The translations under genes were made by a program, and so were the position numbers. 64,000 bases of DNA from the NCBI RefSeq assembly GCF_004364585.1, contig NZ_SOAN01000002.1, forward strand, positions 251,000 to 314,999. The letters are read 5' to 3'. Numbering within the stretch: position 1 is the first letter of the stretch; the number at the start of each line of letters is the position of its first letter. Below the pieces are notes generated by a model. The model saw only the letters and a program-made list of their open reading frames with translations. It made no database searches and was not told where the DNA came from. This stretch comes from Nesterenkonia aurantiaca (lineage in GTDB: Bacteria; Actinomycetota; Actinomycetes; Actinomycetales; Micrococcaceae). Shown here one piece after another: positions 1 through 11,116 of this stretch.

Positions 1-204
1 CACTCGGTTGCCGACCAGCAGACGGACACCATCTGGGCTCTGCAGGTCTGCGGGGTCGAGCCCCAGGTGATGAGCCAACGGCTCGTTGAGCACGATCATG
101 CGCGGAGCGGTGGCGTCTTGAGCCGACCAAGGGATCGACAGCTCCGGGAGCTCCTGCGCGAAGCGGCGATCCAGTGGGATCTCGAATTCTGCTGGGGTAC
201 TCAT
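1..204 (-). CDS. selO: SelO/YdiU family protein adenylyltransferase, N-terminal part
   Basis: Only the first 68 codons lie in the window; the gene runs off the left edge. The family transfers AMP from ATP to protein hydroxyl residues using a pseudokinase fold. Visible family traits are the N-terminal LPELSIPW segment (about residues 19-26) and the [12 protein letters not shown] block (residues 39-50), which match the typical SelO N-terminus. The start is the ATG at 204-202. The catalytic core is outside the window, so activity cannot be judged. Family call fairly firm, symbol less so. Confidence 0.72.
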   Translation of the reverse strand, partial: MSTPAEFEIPLDRRFAQELPELSIPWSAQDATAPRMIVLNEPLAHHLGLDPADLQSPDGVRLLVGNRV

Positions 205-343
205 CGGGCGAAACCTCGCGCCTTCCGCATCAGCGAACAGGTCTTCTCAGGACACTATTACTATCCCAGATCGACAAGCCGAGTCGTTCGAATCGTTGCG
301 GTGCAAGGCACTGACGCTGATTCAGCAGCACAGCTGAGGGACC

Positions 344-745
344 TCAGCGGGGGAGGACGGACGGGGTGCCCGGTCGATTCGATGTGAAGAGGGTCAGGTG
401 CCAGAGTCCTGGTCGCTTTCGAGAGGGGTCGATCAGCCCCTGTGCTCGGCGCTCGAGCAGCGTCTCTCGGACTCTCCAGGAGACCGGTGTCCTGCCTGCT
501 GCCACATCGTCTTGCCAGGGCGCCGCCGCGGCGTCGACATCGACGCCGATCGAGGCCATCGTCGCTCTGTCCCGGAGGTCCGCGATGTGTGAGGCCGCAA
601 CCTCGAAGGAGAGCACCTTCCGATCAGGCGACGCGGAATTGGTATGGGCGAGCATCGCGACCGCAACACCCTCTCGCGACGAGCTGAGGTAGAGGGTGGC
701 TGTCTCTCTCGAGGCTTTGCGCCTTCCATCCGAAGTACACAGCAC
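344..745 (-). pseudogene. RES-domain (NAD-degrading toxin family) fragment, N-terminus missing
   Basis: The frame encodes 133 residues that look like the C-terminal two thirds of a RES domain. It has the ATLYLSSSREGVAVAML strand-helix, an ADLRDRATMASIGVD segment like the family LDLTDPAVLAALGVD region, and a GLIDPSRKRPGLWHLTLF C-terminus like the usual GLLVPSARRPGxNLVLF. The first in-frame start is a GTG at 745 and an in-frame stop lies 39-42 bases upstream, so the N-terminal Arg-rich part of the domain is absent or in another frame. No XRE-type antitoxin gene is beside it. RES toxins normally degrade NAD+; this copy is probably dead. Family recognition is by pattern only. Confidence 0.45.
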
Positions 746-1005
746 TCCTGCTGTGTCGGAGCGGTCTGGATGGTGAGTGTGAGATCACTGTGCTGTGCGT
801 CGTCTCGGCCAGAGTGCGCGACGAGCCTCGTGCAGCCATCATCGGGCTGCGCGCCGTCGCCGGACAACGAAAAATCGGCCATCCGTTGCTGACATCATCA
901 TGTTGAGGATCGCCGTCTCCTCAGCGGTGTTCCGCGCTTTCCCCACCTGACTCACCACACGGTGCTGCCAGCGCCATCAAAGGTTCGTCCACAAGGAGAC
1001 ATCAC

Positions 1006-1848
1006 ATGACCGGAAAGACCATCGTCCTCACAGGTGCCAGTGACGGGATCGGAGCAGCTGCGGCCCGCCAGCTCGTCGCTGACGGGCACACGGTCGCCCT
1101 TGTGGGGCGCTCGAAACAGAAGACTGAAGCTTTGGCTCATGAGCTCAACGCCGACTTCTTTGTCGCGGACTTCATCAGGTTCTCCGAGGTCAGGGCACTC
1201 GCGGAGCGTCTGAAGGACAGCTACCCCCGGATAGACGTTCTGATCAACAACGCCGGGGGCATCTTCGGGGACCGGTCCCGCACGGTCGATGGGTTCGAAA
1301 AGACGCTGCAGGTGAACCACCTCGCACCGTTCCTGCTCACCAACCTCCTGATGGAGACTCTGACGGCGAGCAATGCCTCCATCATCAACACCTCAAGTGT
1401 GGCAGCGCGCGTCTTCGGGAAGATTAACCTCGATGACCTCAACAATGAGCGGAAGTACTCCGCGAACAAGGCCTACGGGGACGCGAAGCTGGCCAACATC
1501 CTCTTCACCAAGGAACTCGACCGGAGGTTCTCCGACCAGGGAATCTCTGCAGTCACCTTCCATCCCGGAAATGTCCAGACGAGCTTCGCCTCAGACACCA
1601 CCAGCGTGATGCGCTTCATCTACCAGACGCCGCTTGGCCGTCTGGCCGGTCTCATCAGCCCGGAACAGAGCGCGGTCCACCTCGTATGGCTCGCCGATGG
1701 CGCCCCGGGCCGAGAGTGGGTCTCGGGTGAGTACTACGAGAAGCAGAAGATCGCCAAGACCAACCCTCAGGCCGCAGACGGGCAGCTGGCAGTTGGACTG
1801 TGGGACAAGAGCGCTGAACTTGTGGGGATCTCCACGACTGCGCTATAG
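1006..1848 (+). CDS. SDR family NAD(P)-dependent oxidoreductase (retinol dehydrogenase-like)
   Basis: Classical short-chain dehydrogenase of 280 residues. It shows the TGASDGIG nucleotide-binding motif at residues 9-16, NNAG at 81-84, the catalytic Ser in INTSS near 130 and the YxxxK pair Tyr157/Lys161 (AYGDAK). The LDDLNNERKYS segment before the active site is typical of the WW-oxidoreductase and retinol-dehydrogenase-like group. The substrate is unknown. AAGGAG lies about 8 bases before the ATG. It stands alone, so context gives no pathway. Confidence 0.85.
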   Translation: MTGKTIVLTGASDGIGAAAARQLVADGHTVALVGRSKQKTEALAHELNADFFVADFIRFSEVRALAERLKDSYPRIDVLINNAGGIFGDRSRTVDGFEKTLQVNHLAPFLLTNLLMETLTASNASIINTSSVAARVFGKINLDDLNNERKYSANKAYGDAKLANILFTKELDRRFSDQGISAVTFHPGNVQTSFASDTTSVMRFIYQTPLGRLAGLISPEQSAVHLVWLADGAPGREWVSGEYYEKQKIAKTNPQAADGQLAVGLWDKSAELVGISTTAL

Positions 1849-1999
1849 CTCCTGGTCGGGCAGCAATTTCGTCTTGAACCGCATGTGAGTCTTGAGGGGT
1901 CTGCTGACGGTGCGGTTGACTTCCTGACTACTAAGAAAGCAGAGAGGGTCTGCCGCACGAACAGGTGACATCTCCAGGAATACTTCCCACCTCGTCAAA

Positions 2000-2020
2000 G
2001 TTGAGTAGGATGGACTCAAG
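2000..2020 (+). promoter_or_regulatory. HAIR operator for HspR, overlapping the clpB promoter
   Basis: GTTGAGT (2000-2006), 7 bases, ACTCAAG (2014-2020) matches the actinobacterial HAIR consensus CTTGAGT-N7-ACTCAAG at 13 of 14 arm positions. TTGAGT at 2001-2006 can serve as -35 with TATATG at 2023-2028 as -10 (16-bp spacing), so bound HspR would cover the promoter. HspR with DnaK is the known repressor of clpB and the dnaK operon in actinobacteria. Confidence 0.85.
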
Positions 2021-2073
2021 TTTATATGGCGCTGTCGCACAACCGGCGCCACTACGCAGTGGGAGGAGCAGAC

Positions 2074-4704
<2,631 letters not shown>

Positions 4705-4707
<3 letters not shown>

Positions 4708-4749
4708 GTTCACCGGTCGGTACGTCACCGCGGAGAACTCAACCAGCCA
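4705..4749. repeat. 45-bp repeat, copy 1, ends in inverted repeats
   Basis: Begins on the clpB stop codon with TGAGTTCACCGGTCG and ends GGAGAACTCAACCAGCCA. The ends TGAGTTC and GAACTCA are inverted repeats, so the RNA can form a hairpin. It aligns with copy 2 at 5435-5480 at 39 of 46 positions with one gap. It sits between the convergent clpB and DHFR-like genes, so it could double as a terminator. Confidence 0.7.
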
Positions 4750-4762
4750 GGAGGAGGGGGCG

Positions 4763-5338
4763 TCAGCGCCGGACGTCGTAGACCGCTTTGATGACTCCGT
4801 TGGCGTAGTGGGCAGATTCGCGCAGGGCCAGCTTCGTCGCGTCGTGGTCTTCCGCCGTGAAGAGCCGCTTCCCGGTGCCGAGCAGCACCGGGAAGATCAA
4901 CAGGTTATATCTGTCGATCAGGCCCGCGTCCATCAGGCTCCGGGCCAGCTCGGCGCTGCCGTGGATGAAGATCGCGCCGCCGTCGCCCTGCTTCAGCGCA
5001 GTGATGTCCTCGGTCGAGCGCAACAGGGTGATGGGTCCCCAATTCTGGACCAGGGCGCCCTCCTGCAGGCTCGTCGAGACCACATACTTCGGCAGTTCCT
5101 TGTAGTCCGCGTGGTCCTCCGACTCGGCCCAGATCGGGGCGAAGGCCTCGTAGCTGCGTCGGCCGAACATCAGCGCCGTGGTCTCTTGAAGTTCCTCGCC
5201 CTTGAGCGCGAACGCCTCCGGGAGGAACTCCGTGTTGAGCACCCAGCCGCCGCTGCGGTGCCCCTCGCTGCTGCCGCCGGGGGAGTCCACGACCCCGTCG
5301 AGCGTCATGAACCCGGTCCACACCAATTCCCTGGCCAC
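4763..5338 (-). CDS. Dihydrofolate reductase family protein (RibD C-terminal-like)
   Basis: A 191-residue protein of the stand-alone DHFR/RibD C-terminal fold. Traits are an N-terminal beta strand with SLDG-type turn (GFMTLDGVVDSPGG, residues 9-22), ALMFGRRSYEAFAPIW (about 55-70) and a GGAIFIHGSAELARSLMDAGLIDRYNLLIFPVLLGTG core (split here: IHGSAELARSLMDAGLID then PVLLGTGKRLF). Family members are NADPH-dependent reductases of mostly unknown substrate; this is not the housekeeping folA. The gene is bracketed by the two 45-bp repeats, which suggests it may have arrived as a unit. Confidence 0.85.
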   Translation of the reverse strand: MARELVWTGFMTLDGVVDSPGGSSEGHRSGGWVLNTEFLPEAFALKGEELQETTALMFGRRSYEAFAPIWAESEDHADYKELPKYVVSTSLQEGALVQNWGPITLLRSTEDITALKQGDGGAIFIHGSAELARSLMDAGLIDRYNLLIFPVLLGTGKRLFTAEDHDATKLALRESAHYANGVIKAVYDVRR

Positions 5339-5434
5339 GCGTCCTCCTCCGCCGAAAAGGCCGAGTCTGCATCAGTGATCCACGGGCTGTCACGTCTCGA
5401 GGGCCAGGGCCCCACGCCTGTCCTCCAGGTCAGT

Positions 5435-5480
5435 TGAGTTCACTGGTCGACACGTAGCCGCCGGAGAACTCAAACAGCCA
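5435..5480. repeat. 45-bp repeat, copy 2
   Basis: TGAGTTCACTGGTCGACACG at the left end and GGAGAACTCAAACAGCCA at the right end. With the preceding T the terminal inverted repeat is 8 bp (TTGAGTTC/GAACTCAA). It lies just past the stop of the methyltransferase gene and 97 bp upstream of the DHFR-like start, in the same orientation as copy 1. Confidence 0.7.
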
Positions 5481-5486
5481 ATAGGG

Positions 5487-6092
5487 TCAGCGGGTGAGGT
5501 GGAGGCCTTCGCGGGCCAGCAGGGCGCGCTTGGTCTCGACGCCGCCGAAGCCGTAGCCGCCGAGGCCGCCGTCGGCGCGGATCACGCGGTGACAGGGCAC
5601 CGCGAAGGCGACCAGGTTGTTCGCACACGCGCTGGCCGCGGCGCGGTGTGCCAGCGGCCGGCCGGCCATCTGGGCGAGTTCCGCGTAGGAGACCGTCTCG
5701 CCGGCGGGGACCTCACGCATCGCCGCCCAGACCTCCTGGCGATAGGCCGAACCGGGCTGCACCACGGGCAGCTCATCCAGCGCAGTATGGTCGCCCGCGG
5801 CATAGGACGCCACGGCGTCCGGGACCCTGCCGCGGCCCGCGGGAAGCGGTTTCATCTCGCGGGCCGCGGTGGTGGGGGCCAGCGCCTCGAGCTGGTCCAT
5901 CAGCTGCTCCAAGACCCGCCCGATGGCGGCGACCTCCGGCTCGTCACCGGCGGCCTGGGCCAAGGACGCAGCCCGGACCGTGTCATCTTCGGGGGAGTAG
6001 ATCACCACGATGGCGCCGAGTCCGTCGAGGGAGGCGGAGCACCAGCGCAGCTCAGGCAGGTGGTACTCCGGCATAGGCGCTGCATCAGTCAT
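5487..6092 (-). CDS. ogt: Methylated-DNA--protein-cysteine S-methyltransferase
   Basis: Suicide DNA repair protein that moves alkyl groups from O6-alkylguanine to its own cysteine. The 201-residue chain has a divergent N-terminal domain (1 to about 115) and the conserved C-terminal domain. This carries the PCHRV active-site motif (Cys167), the helix-turn-helix RAAASACANN with its Arg finger, and GGLGGYGFGG behind the active site. Length is somewhat above the usual 160-180 because of an N-terminal extension. Single gene, not with ada or alkA. Confidence 0.92.
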   Translation of the reverse strand: MTDAAPMPEYHLPELRWCSASLDGLGAIVVIYSPEDDTVRAASLAQAAGDEPEVAAIGRVLEQLMDQLEALAPTTAAREMKPLPAGRGRVPDAVASYAAGDHTALDELPVVQPGSAYRQEVWAAMREVPAGETVSYAELAQMAGRPLAHRAAASACANNLVAFAVPCHRVIRADGGLGGYGFGGVETKRALLAREGLHLTR

Positions 6093-6171
6093 AGATCGAA
6101 TTCTCCACCGCCCGCCGACTGAGGTCCACCTGGCTGCGCCCGGGACGGCCGCCAGGCCCGGGCATCCGCGA

Positions 6172-7392
6172 CTAAGCCGGCGCCGCCGCTTGAACCTCCG
6201 GCGCCGCCGCTGGAACCTCGGCCGCCGCGGCGTCCATCACTGCTCGAGCCACGGCCGGTGCCACGCGCTCATCCAGCGGAGAGGGCACGATGTACTCCGG
6301 GCTGAGCTCGTCGCCCACGATGTCCGCCAGCGCCGTCGCCGCCGCGATCTTCATCTGCTGGGTGATCCTTCGCGCACCGGCATCCAGCGCACCGCGGAAG
6401 ATCCCCGGGAAGGCCAACACGTTGTTGATCTGGTTGGGGAAGTCCGAGCGGCCGGTGGCGACCACGGCGGCGTGGCGCTGGGCGACCTCGGGGAGCACTT
6501 CAGGATCCGGGTTGGAGAGCGCGAAGACGATCGCACCGTCATTCATCCGCGCCAGCTCCTCCTCGGGGACCTTGGAGGAGGAGACGCCGATGAACACGTC
6601 GGCCCCCGCCAGCGCCTCGGCGAGCCCACCGCTGACCTGGCTCCGGTTGGTGCGCTTGGCATAGTGCGCCTTGATCTCGCTGAGCCCCTCGCGGCCTTCA
6701 TGGATCACCCCGCGGGAGTCGGTCAGAATCACCTCGCCCACTCCGGCGCCGAGCAGGATCTCAGTCACCGCGATCCCCGCGGCCCCGGCCCCGGCGATCA
6801 CCACCCGCATCGATGCGAACTCGCGCTGCGTGACGCGTGCGGCGTTGGTCAGGGCGGCCAGGACCACGACGGCGGTGCCGTGCTGGTCATCATGCATCAC
6901 CGGACAGTCCAAGGCCTCGATCAGGCGAGCTTCCAGCTCAAAGCAGCGCGGGGCCGCCACATCCTCGAGATTCACCGCCCCGAAGCTGTGGCGCAGCGCC
7001 ACCATGGTCGCCACGATCTCGTCCACATCGTGGGTGTTGATCACCAGGGGGATCGAGTTGAGGCCACCGAAGGTCTTGAACAGCGCAGACTTGCCCTCCA
7101 TCACCGGCAGCGCCGCGGCCGGGCCGATATCGCCCAGCCCGAGGACGGCGGTGCCGTCGGAGAGCACCACGACGAGGCGGTCTGCCCAGGTGTGTGTGGC
7201 CCGCATCCGAGGCGACTCGTGGATGGCGCGGGAGACCTGCGCCACGCCCGGGGTGTATGCGATGGAGAGTGCGCGCGTGGAATCCAGCGGCATGGTGGTC
7301 TCGACGCTGAGCTTGCCACCCTCGTGGGCAGCGAAGATCTCGTCGGTGGTGGGAGCCGTGGGCGCCGTTGCCCTGCGGTCGGTGATGGACAT
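6172..7392 (-). CDS. NAD(P)-dependent malic enzyme
   Basis: Oxidative decarboxylation of malate to pyruvate in central carbon metabolism. The short (406-residue) prokaryotic form shows [13 protein letters not shown] and the SIAYTPGVA block near the N-terminus, the divalent-metal region ([20 protein letters not shown]) and the Rossmann motif GAGAAGIA. The frame stays open 23 codons upstream, but the ATG at 7392 has AGGAG 8 bases before it and gives the family N-terminus (MSITDRR). The C-terminal 20 residues are an Ala/Pro-rich tail ([18 protein letters not shown]). The sequence does not show whether NAD or NADP is preferred. Confidence 0.92.
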   Translation of the reverse strand: MSITDRRATAPTAPTTDEIFAAHEGGKLSVETTMPLDSTRALSIAYTPGVAQVSRAIHESPRMRATHTWADRLVVVLSDGTAVLGLGDIGPAAALPVMEGKSALFKTFGGLNSIPLVINTHDVDEIVATMVALRHSFGAVNLEDVAAPRCFELEARLIEALDCPVMHDDQHGTAVVVLAALTNAARVTQREFASMRVVIAGAGAAGIAVTEILLGAGVGEVILTDSRGVIHEGREGLSEIKAHYAKRTNRSQVSGGLAEALAGADVFIGVSSSKVPEEELARMNDGAIVFALSNPDPEVLPEVAQRHAAVVATGRSDFPNQINNVLAFPGIFRGALDAGARRITQQMKIAAATALADIVGDELSPEYIVPSPLDERVAPAVARAVMDAAAAEVPAAAPEVQAAAPA

Positions 7393-7755
7393 GGAGGTGT
7401 CTCCTGGAAGAAGTGTGATGGGGCTGCACGTGCAGGGTCGGCCCACAGCGGCCACATCCACGGTTCACCGCGGGGGCCAGGGGGTCAGCTGAGGGCGCAT
7501 CTTCTGCCGCGCCACCGAGATCGTCGGACGGCGTTGTCGCAGCGGTCGGTACTTTCTTTGGACCGTGCGGAACAGAGTACGTCATCTTGGCGTTGAACGG
7601 TGTGATCGTGCTCGCTCAGCGAAGACATCGGGCGACGTCGCAGCGCCAGTCATGTTAACCTAGGGATCACGAACTACTTCATATACAGCTAATCCCGCGA
7701 TAGCCTCTGCCCGGCATCGTCAATGGGACACGAGAAGACAGAGGGGGTCTCGCTT
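7393..7755. other. 363-bp divergent intergenic region
   Basis: Lies between the malic enzyme and DUF3073 starts and must hold both promoters. I see the 12-bp palindrome listed separately and an AT-richer patch at 7653-7695, but no -35/-10 pair that I would commit to. No RNA gene or further coding frame is convincing here. Confidence 0.6.
7424..7435. promoter_or_regulatory. Perfect 12-bp palindrome upstream of malic enzyme
   Basis: CTGCACGTGCAG, 32 bp upstream of the malic enzyme ATG. The position suits an operator, but no regulator family can be assigned from the sequence. Confidence 0.3.
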
Positions 7756-7959
7756 ATGGGGCGTGGCCGTCAGAAGGCGAAAGCTACGAAGCAGGCTCGG
7801 GAGATCAAGTACTACACTCCGGACACCGACCTGACTGCGCTCGAGAGAGAGCTCGCCAAAACCCGTGGTGACCGGGAGTCGTCCAGCCGACCAGCTCGGC
7901 CGGAGCCCGAAGAGCGCAGCAGCGGCTTTGACCCGTACGAGGACAAGTACGGGCGCTGA
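7756..7959 (+). CDS. DUF3073 family protein
   Basis: A small basic protein of 67 residues starting MGRGRQKAKATKQARE and KYYTPDTDLTALEREL, the hallmark of this actinobacterial family of unknown function. The frame is open upstream, but the ATG at 7756 follows a GAGGGGG tract (7741-7747) and matches the universal MGRGRQ start. The last 25 residues are charged and probably disordered. The sirtuin gene starts 3 bp after its stop, so the two are likely co-transcribed. Confidence 0.9.
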   Translation: MGRGRQKAKATKQAREIKYYTPDTDLTALERELAKTRGDRESSSRPARPEPEERSSGFDPYEDKYGR

Positions 7960-7962
7960 CCC

Positions 7963-8922
7963 GTGGAAGAGTCCACTCCCACGGCCTTCACCAAGCCCGT
8001 CGAGAACGCCCATAAGGCGGCGCTGCGCTCGATAGCCCGGGTCGTGAAGGACACCGCCGAGCCGCAGTCCGAGGAGATCGCCCGCGAGGGCATCCGGCGG
8101 ATGCTTCAGAGCGGGGACGTGCTGTGCGTCACCGGGGCCGGCGTCTCCACCGACTCCGGGATCCCCGACTACCGCGGCCCTCAGGGCTCGCTGCATCGGC
8201 ACCGGCCGATGACCTACCAGGAGTTCCAGCACGACGCCGCCTCGCGCCGTCGCTACTGGGCCCGCGGCTTCGTCGGGTGGCGCCAGATGCACCAGGCGGA
8301 GCCCAACCATGCCCACCGGCTGCTCGCCGACTGGCAGTCCGAAGGACTGCTCAGCGGATTGATCACGCAGAACGTGGATGGGCTGCACCGCGCCGCCGGC
8401 GCCGACCCGGTGATCCACCTGCATGGCGACATGGACTCCGTGATCTGCCTGAGGTGTGACAACCGTGAGGCGCGCTCCTCCCTGGACACCCGGCTCCAGG
8501 AGGCGAACCCCGGATACGCCGAGGCTGCCTTCGCCGCCGCGGAGAACGTGAACCCCGACGGCGACGTCACTCTGGACCAGTCCTGGGTGGAGCGGTTCCA
8601 CATGGTCACCTGTCTGGTCTGTGGCTCCGAGAAGCTCAAGCCCGACGTCGTCTACTTCGGCGAATCGGTGCCCGCCGAGCGCAAGGCCGCGGTCGAGGGC
8701 CTCGTCGCCGCCTCCTCGGCGCTGCTGGTGGTGGGCAGCTCGATGGCGGTGATGAGTGGATTCAAGATTGCGCTGACCATGCACCAGTCGGGTCGGCCGA
8801 TCGGTGTGATCAACGGCGGTCCCTCCCGCGCGGACACCAAAGCGGACTGGCGCTGGCGGACTCGGATCGCCCCGGCGCTGCAGACGCTGGACGCTCTGCT
8901 AGGTGAGGAAGCTCACCAGTAA
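7963..8922 (+). CDS. Sir2-family NAD-dependent protein deacetylase
   Basis: Sirtuin of 319 residues that removes acyl groups from lysines using NAD+. Motifs: GAGVSTDSGIPDYRG (residues 58-72), QNVDGLHRAAG (136-146), catalytic His154 in LHGD, and a Zn ribbon with CLRC (162-165) and CLVC (about 217-220). A 55-residue insertion lies between the cysteine pairs. The start is a GTG. acsA, a classic sirtuin target, is elsewhere in this window (61252-63264), but that link is only family knowledge. Confidence 0.93.
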   Translation: MEESTPTAFTKPVENAHKAALRSIARVVKDTAEPQSEEIAREGIRRMLQSGDVLCVTGAGVSTDSGIPDYRGPQGSLHRHRPMTYQEFQHDAASRRRYWARGFVGWRQMHQAEPNHAHRLLADWQSEGLLSGLITQNVDGLHRAAGADPVIHLHGDMDSVICLRCDNREARSSLDTRLQEANPGYAEAAFAAAENVNPDGDVTLDQSWVERFHMVTCLVCGSEKLKPDVVYFGESVPAERKAAVEGLVAASSALLVVGSSMAVMSGFKIALTMHQSGRPIGVINGGPSRADTKADWRWRTRIAPALQTLDALLGEEAHQ

Positions 8923-8948
8923 CTATACCGGACGTATAGTATAGTTAC
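8919..8948. promoter_or_regulatory. Palindromic TetR-type operator and probable promoter of the exporter gene
   Basis: GTAACTATAC (8919-8928) and GTATAGTTAC (8939-8948) are perfect 10-bp inverted repeats with a 10-bp spacer. A nested palindrome, ACTATAC-CGGAC-GTATAGT, spans 8922-8940. TATAGT occurs twice (8935-8940 and 8940-8945) as possible -10 boxes, the second 10 bases before the ATG at 8956. It directly precedes the MFS gene, and the TetR regulator follows that gene. Confidence 0.75.
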
Positions 8949-8955
8949 TCGGGTG

Positions 8956-10494
8956 ATGACCCTTCCGACTGTGCACGCCGATACCCGCCCTGCCCTGAGC
9001 GCGTGGCAGCGCTGGACCATGCTCGCCATCGTGTCCTCGGCGCTGTTCCTGATCGCGCTGGACAATACGATCCTCTACACCGCCCTGCCCACGCTGACCG
9101 CCGAGCTCGGCGCCTCCTCCTCGCAGCAGCTCTGGATCATCAACGCCTACCCGCTGGTGATCGCCGGGCTGCTGCCCGGCTCCGGGGCGCTGGGGGACCG
9201 GTTCGGGCATAAGCGGATCTTCCAGATCGGCTTGGGGATCTTCGGGGTGGCCTCGATCCTGGCCGCCTTCTCCGGCAGCTCGGAGATGCTCATCGCCTCC
9301 CGCGCGCTGCTCGCCGTGGGTGCCGCCGCGATGATGCCCGCCACGCTCGCGCTGATCCGACTGACCTTCTCCGTGGAGCGGGAGCGCAATATGGCCATCG
9401 CCGTCTGGGCTGCCGTGGCCACCGTGGGCATGGCGCTGGGTCCGATCGTCTCCGGGGTGCTCCTGGAGTTCTTCTGGTGGGGCTCGGTCTTCCTGGTCAA
9501 CGTGCCCATCGTCGCCGCCGCGCTGGTGCTGATGCTTGTGGTCGGCCCCGTGAACATCGCCAACCCCGGACGTCACTGGGACTGGCTCTCCTCGGCCCAG
9601 GTGATGCTCGGCCTCACCGCCGCGGTGCTGGCCATCAAGACCATCGCCGAGACCCCGGTGGACTGGCTGCGCTTCGTGGCCTCAACCGTGGTCGCCGTCG
9701 TCATGCTCACCGTCTTCGCCCGCCGTCAGATGCGGCTCAACCGCACCTCCGAGCCTCTGGTGGACTTCACGATCTTCCGCAACCGCGGGTTCAGCGGCGG
9801 CGTGATCGCCGCAGGAGCCAGCATCTTCGCCATCGTCGGAGTTCAGCTGGGCACCACCCAGCGCTTCCAGCTGGTCGAGGGCTTCTCCCCGCTGGAGGCC
9901 GGACTGATCGTGTCCGCGCTGGCGCTGGGCTCGCTGCCCTTCGCGCTCTTCGGCGGCGCGATCCTGCACCGCGTCGGCCTGCTCACGCTGATCGGCGGCG
10001 GCATGGTCCTGGCCGCGATGGGCGCGCTGGTCTCGATCTACGCCGTGCTGGATGACTCGCTGGTGCTGCTGGTGATCAGCTTCGCCGTGCTCGGCGCCGG
10101 TCTGGGCGCCTCGATGTCAGTGGCCTCCACCGCGATCATGGGCAACGTCCCCCCGCGTCGGGCCGGCATGGCGGCATCCATCGAGGAGGTCGCCTACGAG
10201 TTCGGCGGACTCGTCGGCGTGGCCACCCTGGGCAGCCTGCTGACCCTTGTCTACACCCGGGTGCTGGTGCTTCCCGCCGGTTCCGAGGAATACGCCGGCC
10301 AGGCCCCGGCCGCGGTGCTCGAATCCGGGGACGCCCCCGCGATGGCAGCCGCCGCGGAGGCCTTCGACGTCGCCTACCTGGGCGTGCTGATCGGGGTGGC
10401 CGTGGTGATGGTGCTTGCCGCCGTCGCCTCCTCCTGGATGCTGCGCCGCTACACCCCGGGCACCGAATCCCAGGCCTACCCCGAGAACCACTGA
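8956..10494 (+). CDS. MFS transporter, DHA2 (14-TM) drug efflux type
   Basis: Proton-driven multidrug exporter in the cytoplasmic membrane, 512 residues with about 14 hydrophobic segments. It has the motif D1-like LDNTILYTALPTL in TM1, GDRFGHKR in loop 2-3 (motif A), and the motif C-like WAAVATVGMALGPIVSGVL in TM5. A GTG at 8953 is an alternative start. No Shine-Dalgarno sequence is visible and a -10 box ends about 10 bases upstream, so the message may be leaderless. Regulated most likely by the downstream TetR protein through the palindrome at its start. Confidence 0.92.
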   Translation: MTLPTVHADTRPALSAWQRWTMLAIVSSALFLIALDNTILYTALPTLTAELGASSSQQLWIINAYPLVIAGLLPGSGALGDRFGHKRIFQIGLGIFGVASILAAFSGSSEMLIASRALLAVGAAAMMPATLALIRLTFSVERERNMAIAVWAAVATVGMALGPIVSGVLLEFFWWGSVFLVNVPIVAAALVLMLVVGPVNIANPGRHWDWLSSAQVMLGLTAAVLAIKTIAETPVDWLRFVASTVVAVVMLTVFARRQMRLNRTSEPLVDFTIFRNRGFSGGVIAAGASIFAIVGVQLGTTQRFQLVEGFSPLEAGLIVSALALGSLPFALFGGAILHRVGLLTLIGGGMVLAAMGALVSIYAVLDDSLVLLVISFAVLGAGLGASMSVASTAIMGNVPPRRAGMAASIEEVAYEFGGLVGVATLGSLLTLVYTRVLVLPAGSEEYAGQAPAAVLESGDAPAMAAAAEAFDVAYLGVLIGVAVVMVLAAVASSWMLRRYTPGTESQAYPENH

Positions 10495-10510
10495 GCGGAG
10501 ATCCAACCCT

Positions 10511-11107
10511 GTGCGACCCTCCAAACGTCACGAGATCCTCGACGCCGCCACCCGGGTGGTCCAGCGCGAGGGCGTGACCACGCTGACCTACGAATCCGTG
10601 GCCGCCGAGGCCGGGATGACCAAGGGCGGGCTGCTCTACCACTTCCCCTCCAGGGAGGAGCTGCTGCTCGGGCTGCACCGGCATGTGGCGCAGAACTGGG
10701 AGCTCGCGCTGGAGGCCCAGGCCGGGGGCACCGCGCAGGAGCTCAGCCGGGACGAGCGCTTCCGGGCCTTCGTGCGGCTCTCGCAGAACCCCGAGCGCGC
10801 GGAGCTGCTGCTGATGCTCGAGGCCTCCGAGGACCCGGTGGCCAACGCCGCCTGGGATGAGATCTTCGCCCGGTGGGCGCCGCAGCCCCCTGAGGTCCCC
10901 GAGCCTGCCGTCACCGGAGACACCGAGAAGGCCGACGACGACGCCGCGGAGTCCGCCGCGGTACAGCGCTTCATCGCGCGGCTCGCCGCCGACGGGCTGT
11001 GGTTCTACGAGGCGCTCTCCACCGAGCGGCTGGATCCCCGCCTGCGCGAGCGGGTCACCGAGGAGATCATCGCGCTGGCGCAGAGCGCGCAGGTGCCGGC
11101 AGAGTAG
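10511..11107 (+). CDS. TetR/AcrR family transcriptional regulator
   Basis: 198 residues. The N-terminal HTH (RHEILDAATRVVQREG...TYESVAAEAGMTKGGLLYHFPSREELL, in pieces, residues 5-52) is canonical TetR; the C-terminal ligand domain resembles the TetR_C_6/DUF type. The GTG at 10511 is 16 bp after the exporter stop, with GGAG 10 bases upstream. It probably represses the exporter operon and itself through the palindrome at 8919-8948. An acidic linker lies near residues 130-150. The effector is unknown. Confidence 0.92.
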   Translation: MRPSKRHEILDAATRVVQREGVTTLTYESVAAEAGMTKGGLLYHFPSREELLLGLHRHVAQNWELALEAQAGGTAQELSRDERFRAFVRLSQNPERAELLLMLEASEDPVANAAWDEIFARWAPQPPEVPEPAVTGDTEKADDDAAESAAVQRFIARLAADGLWFYEALSTERLDPRLRERVTEEIIALAQSAQVPAE

Positions 11108-11116
11108 TCTCATCCG

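Noticed and set aside
6010-7596. 528-residue open frame on the plus strand
   Set aside because: Antisense to malic enzyme; no recognisable domain.
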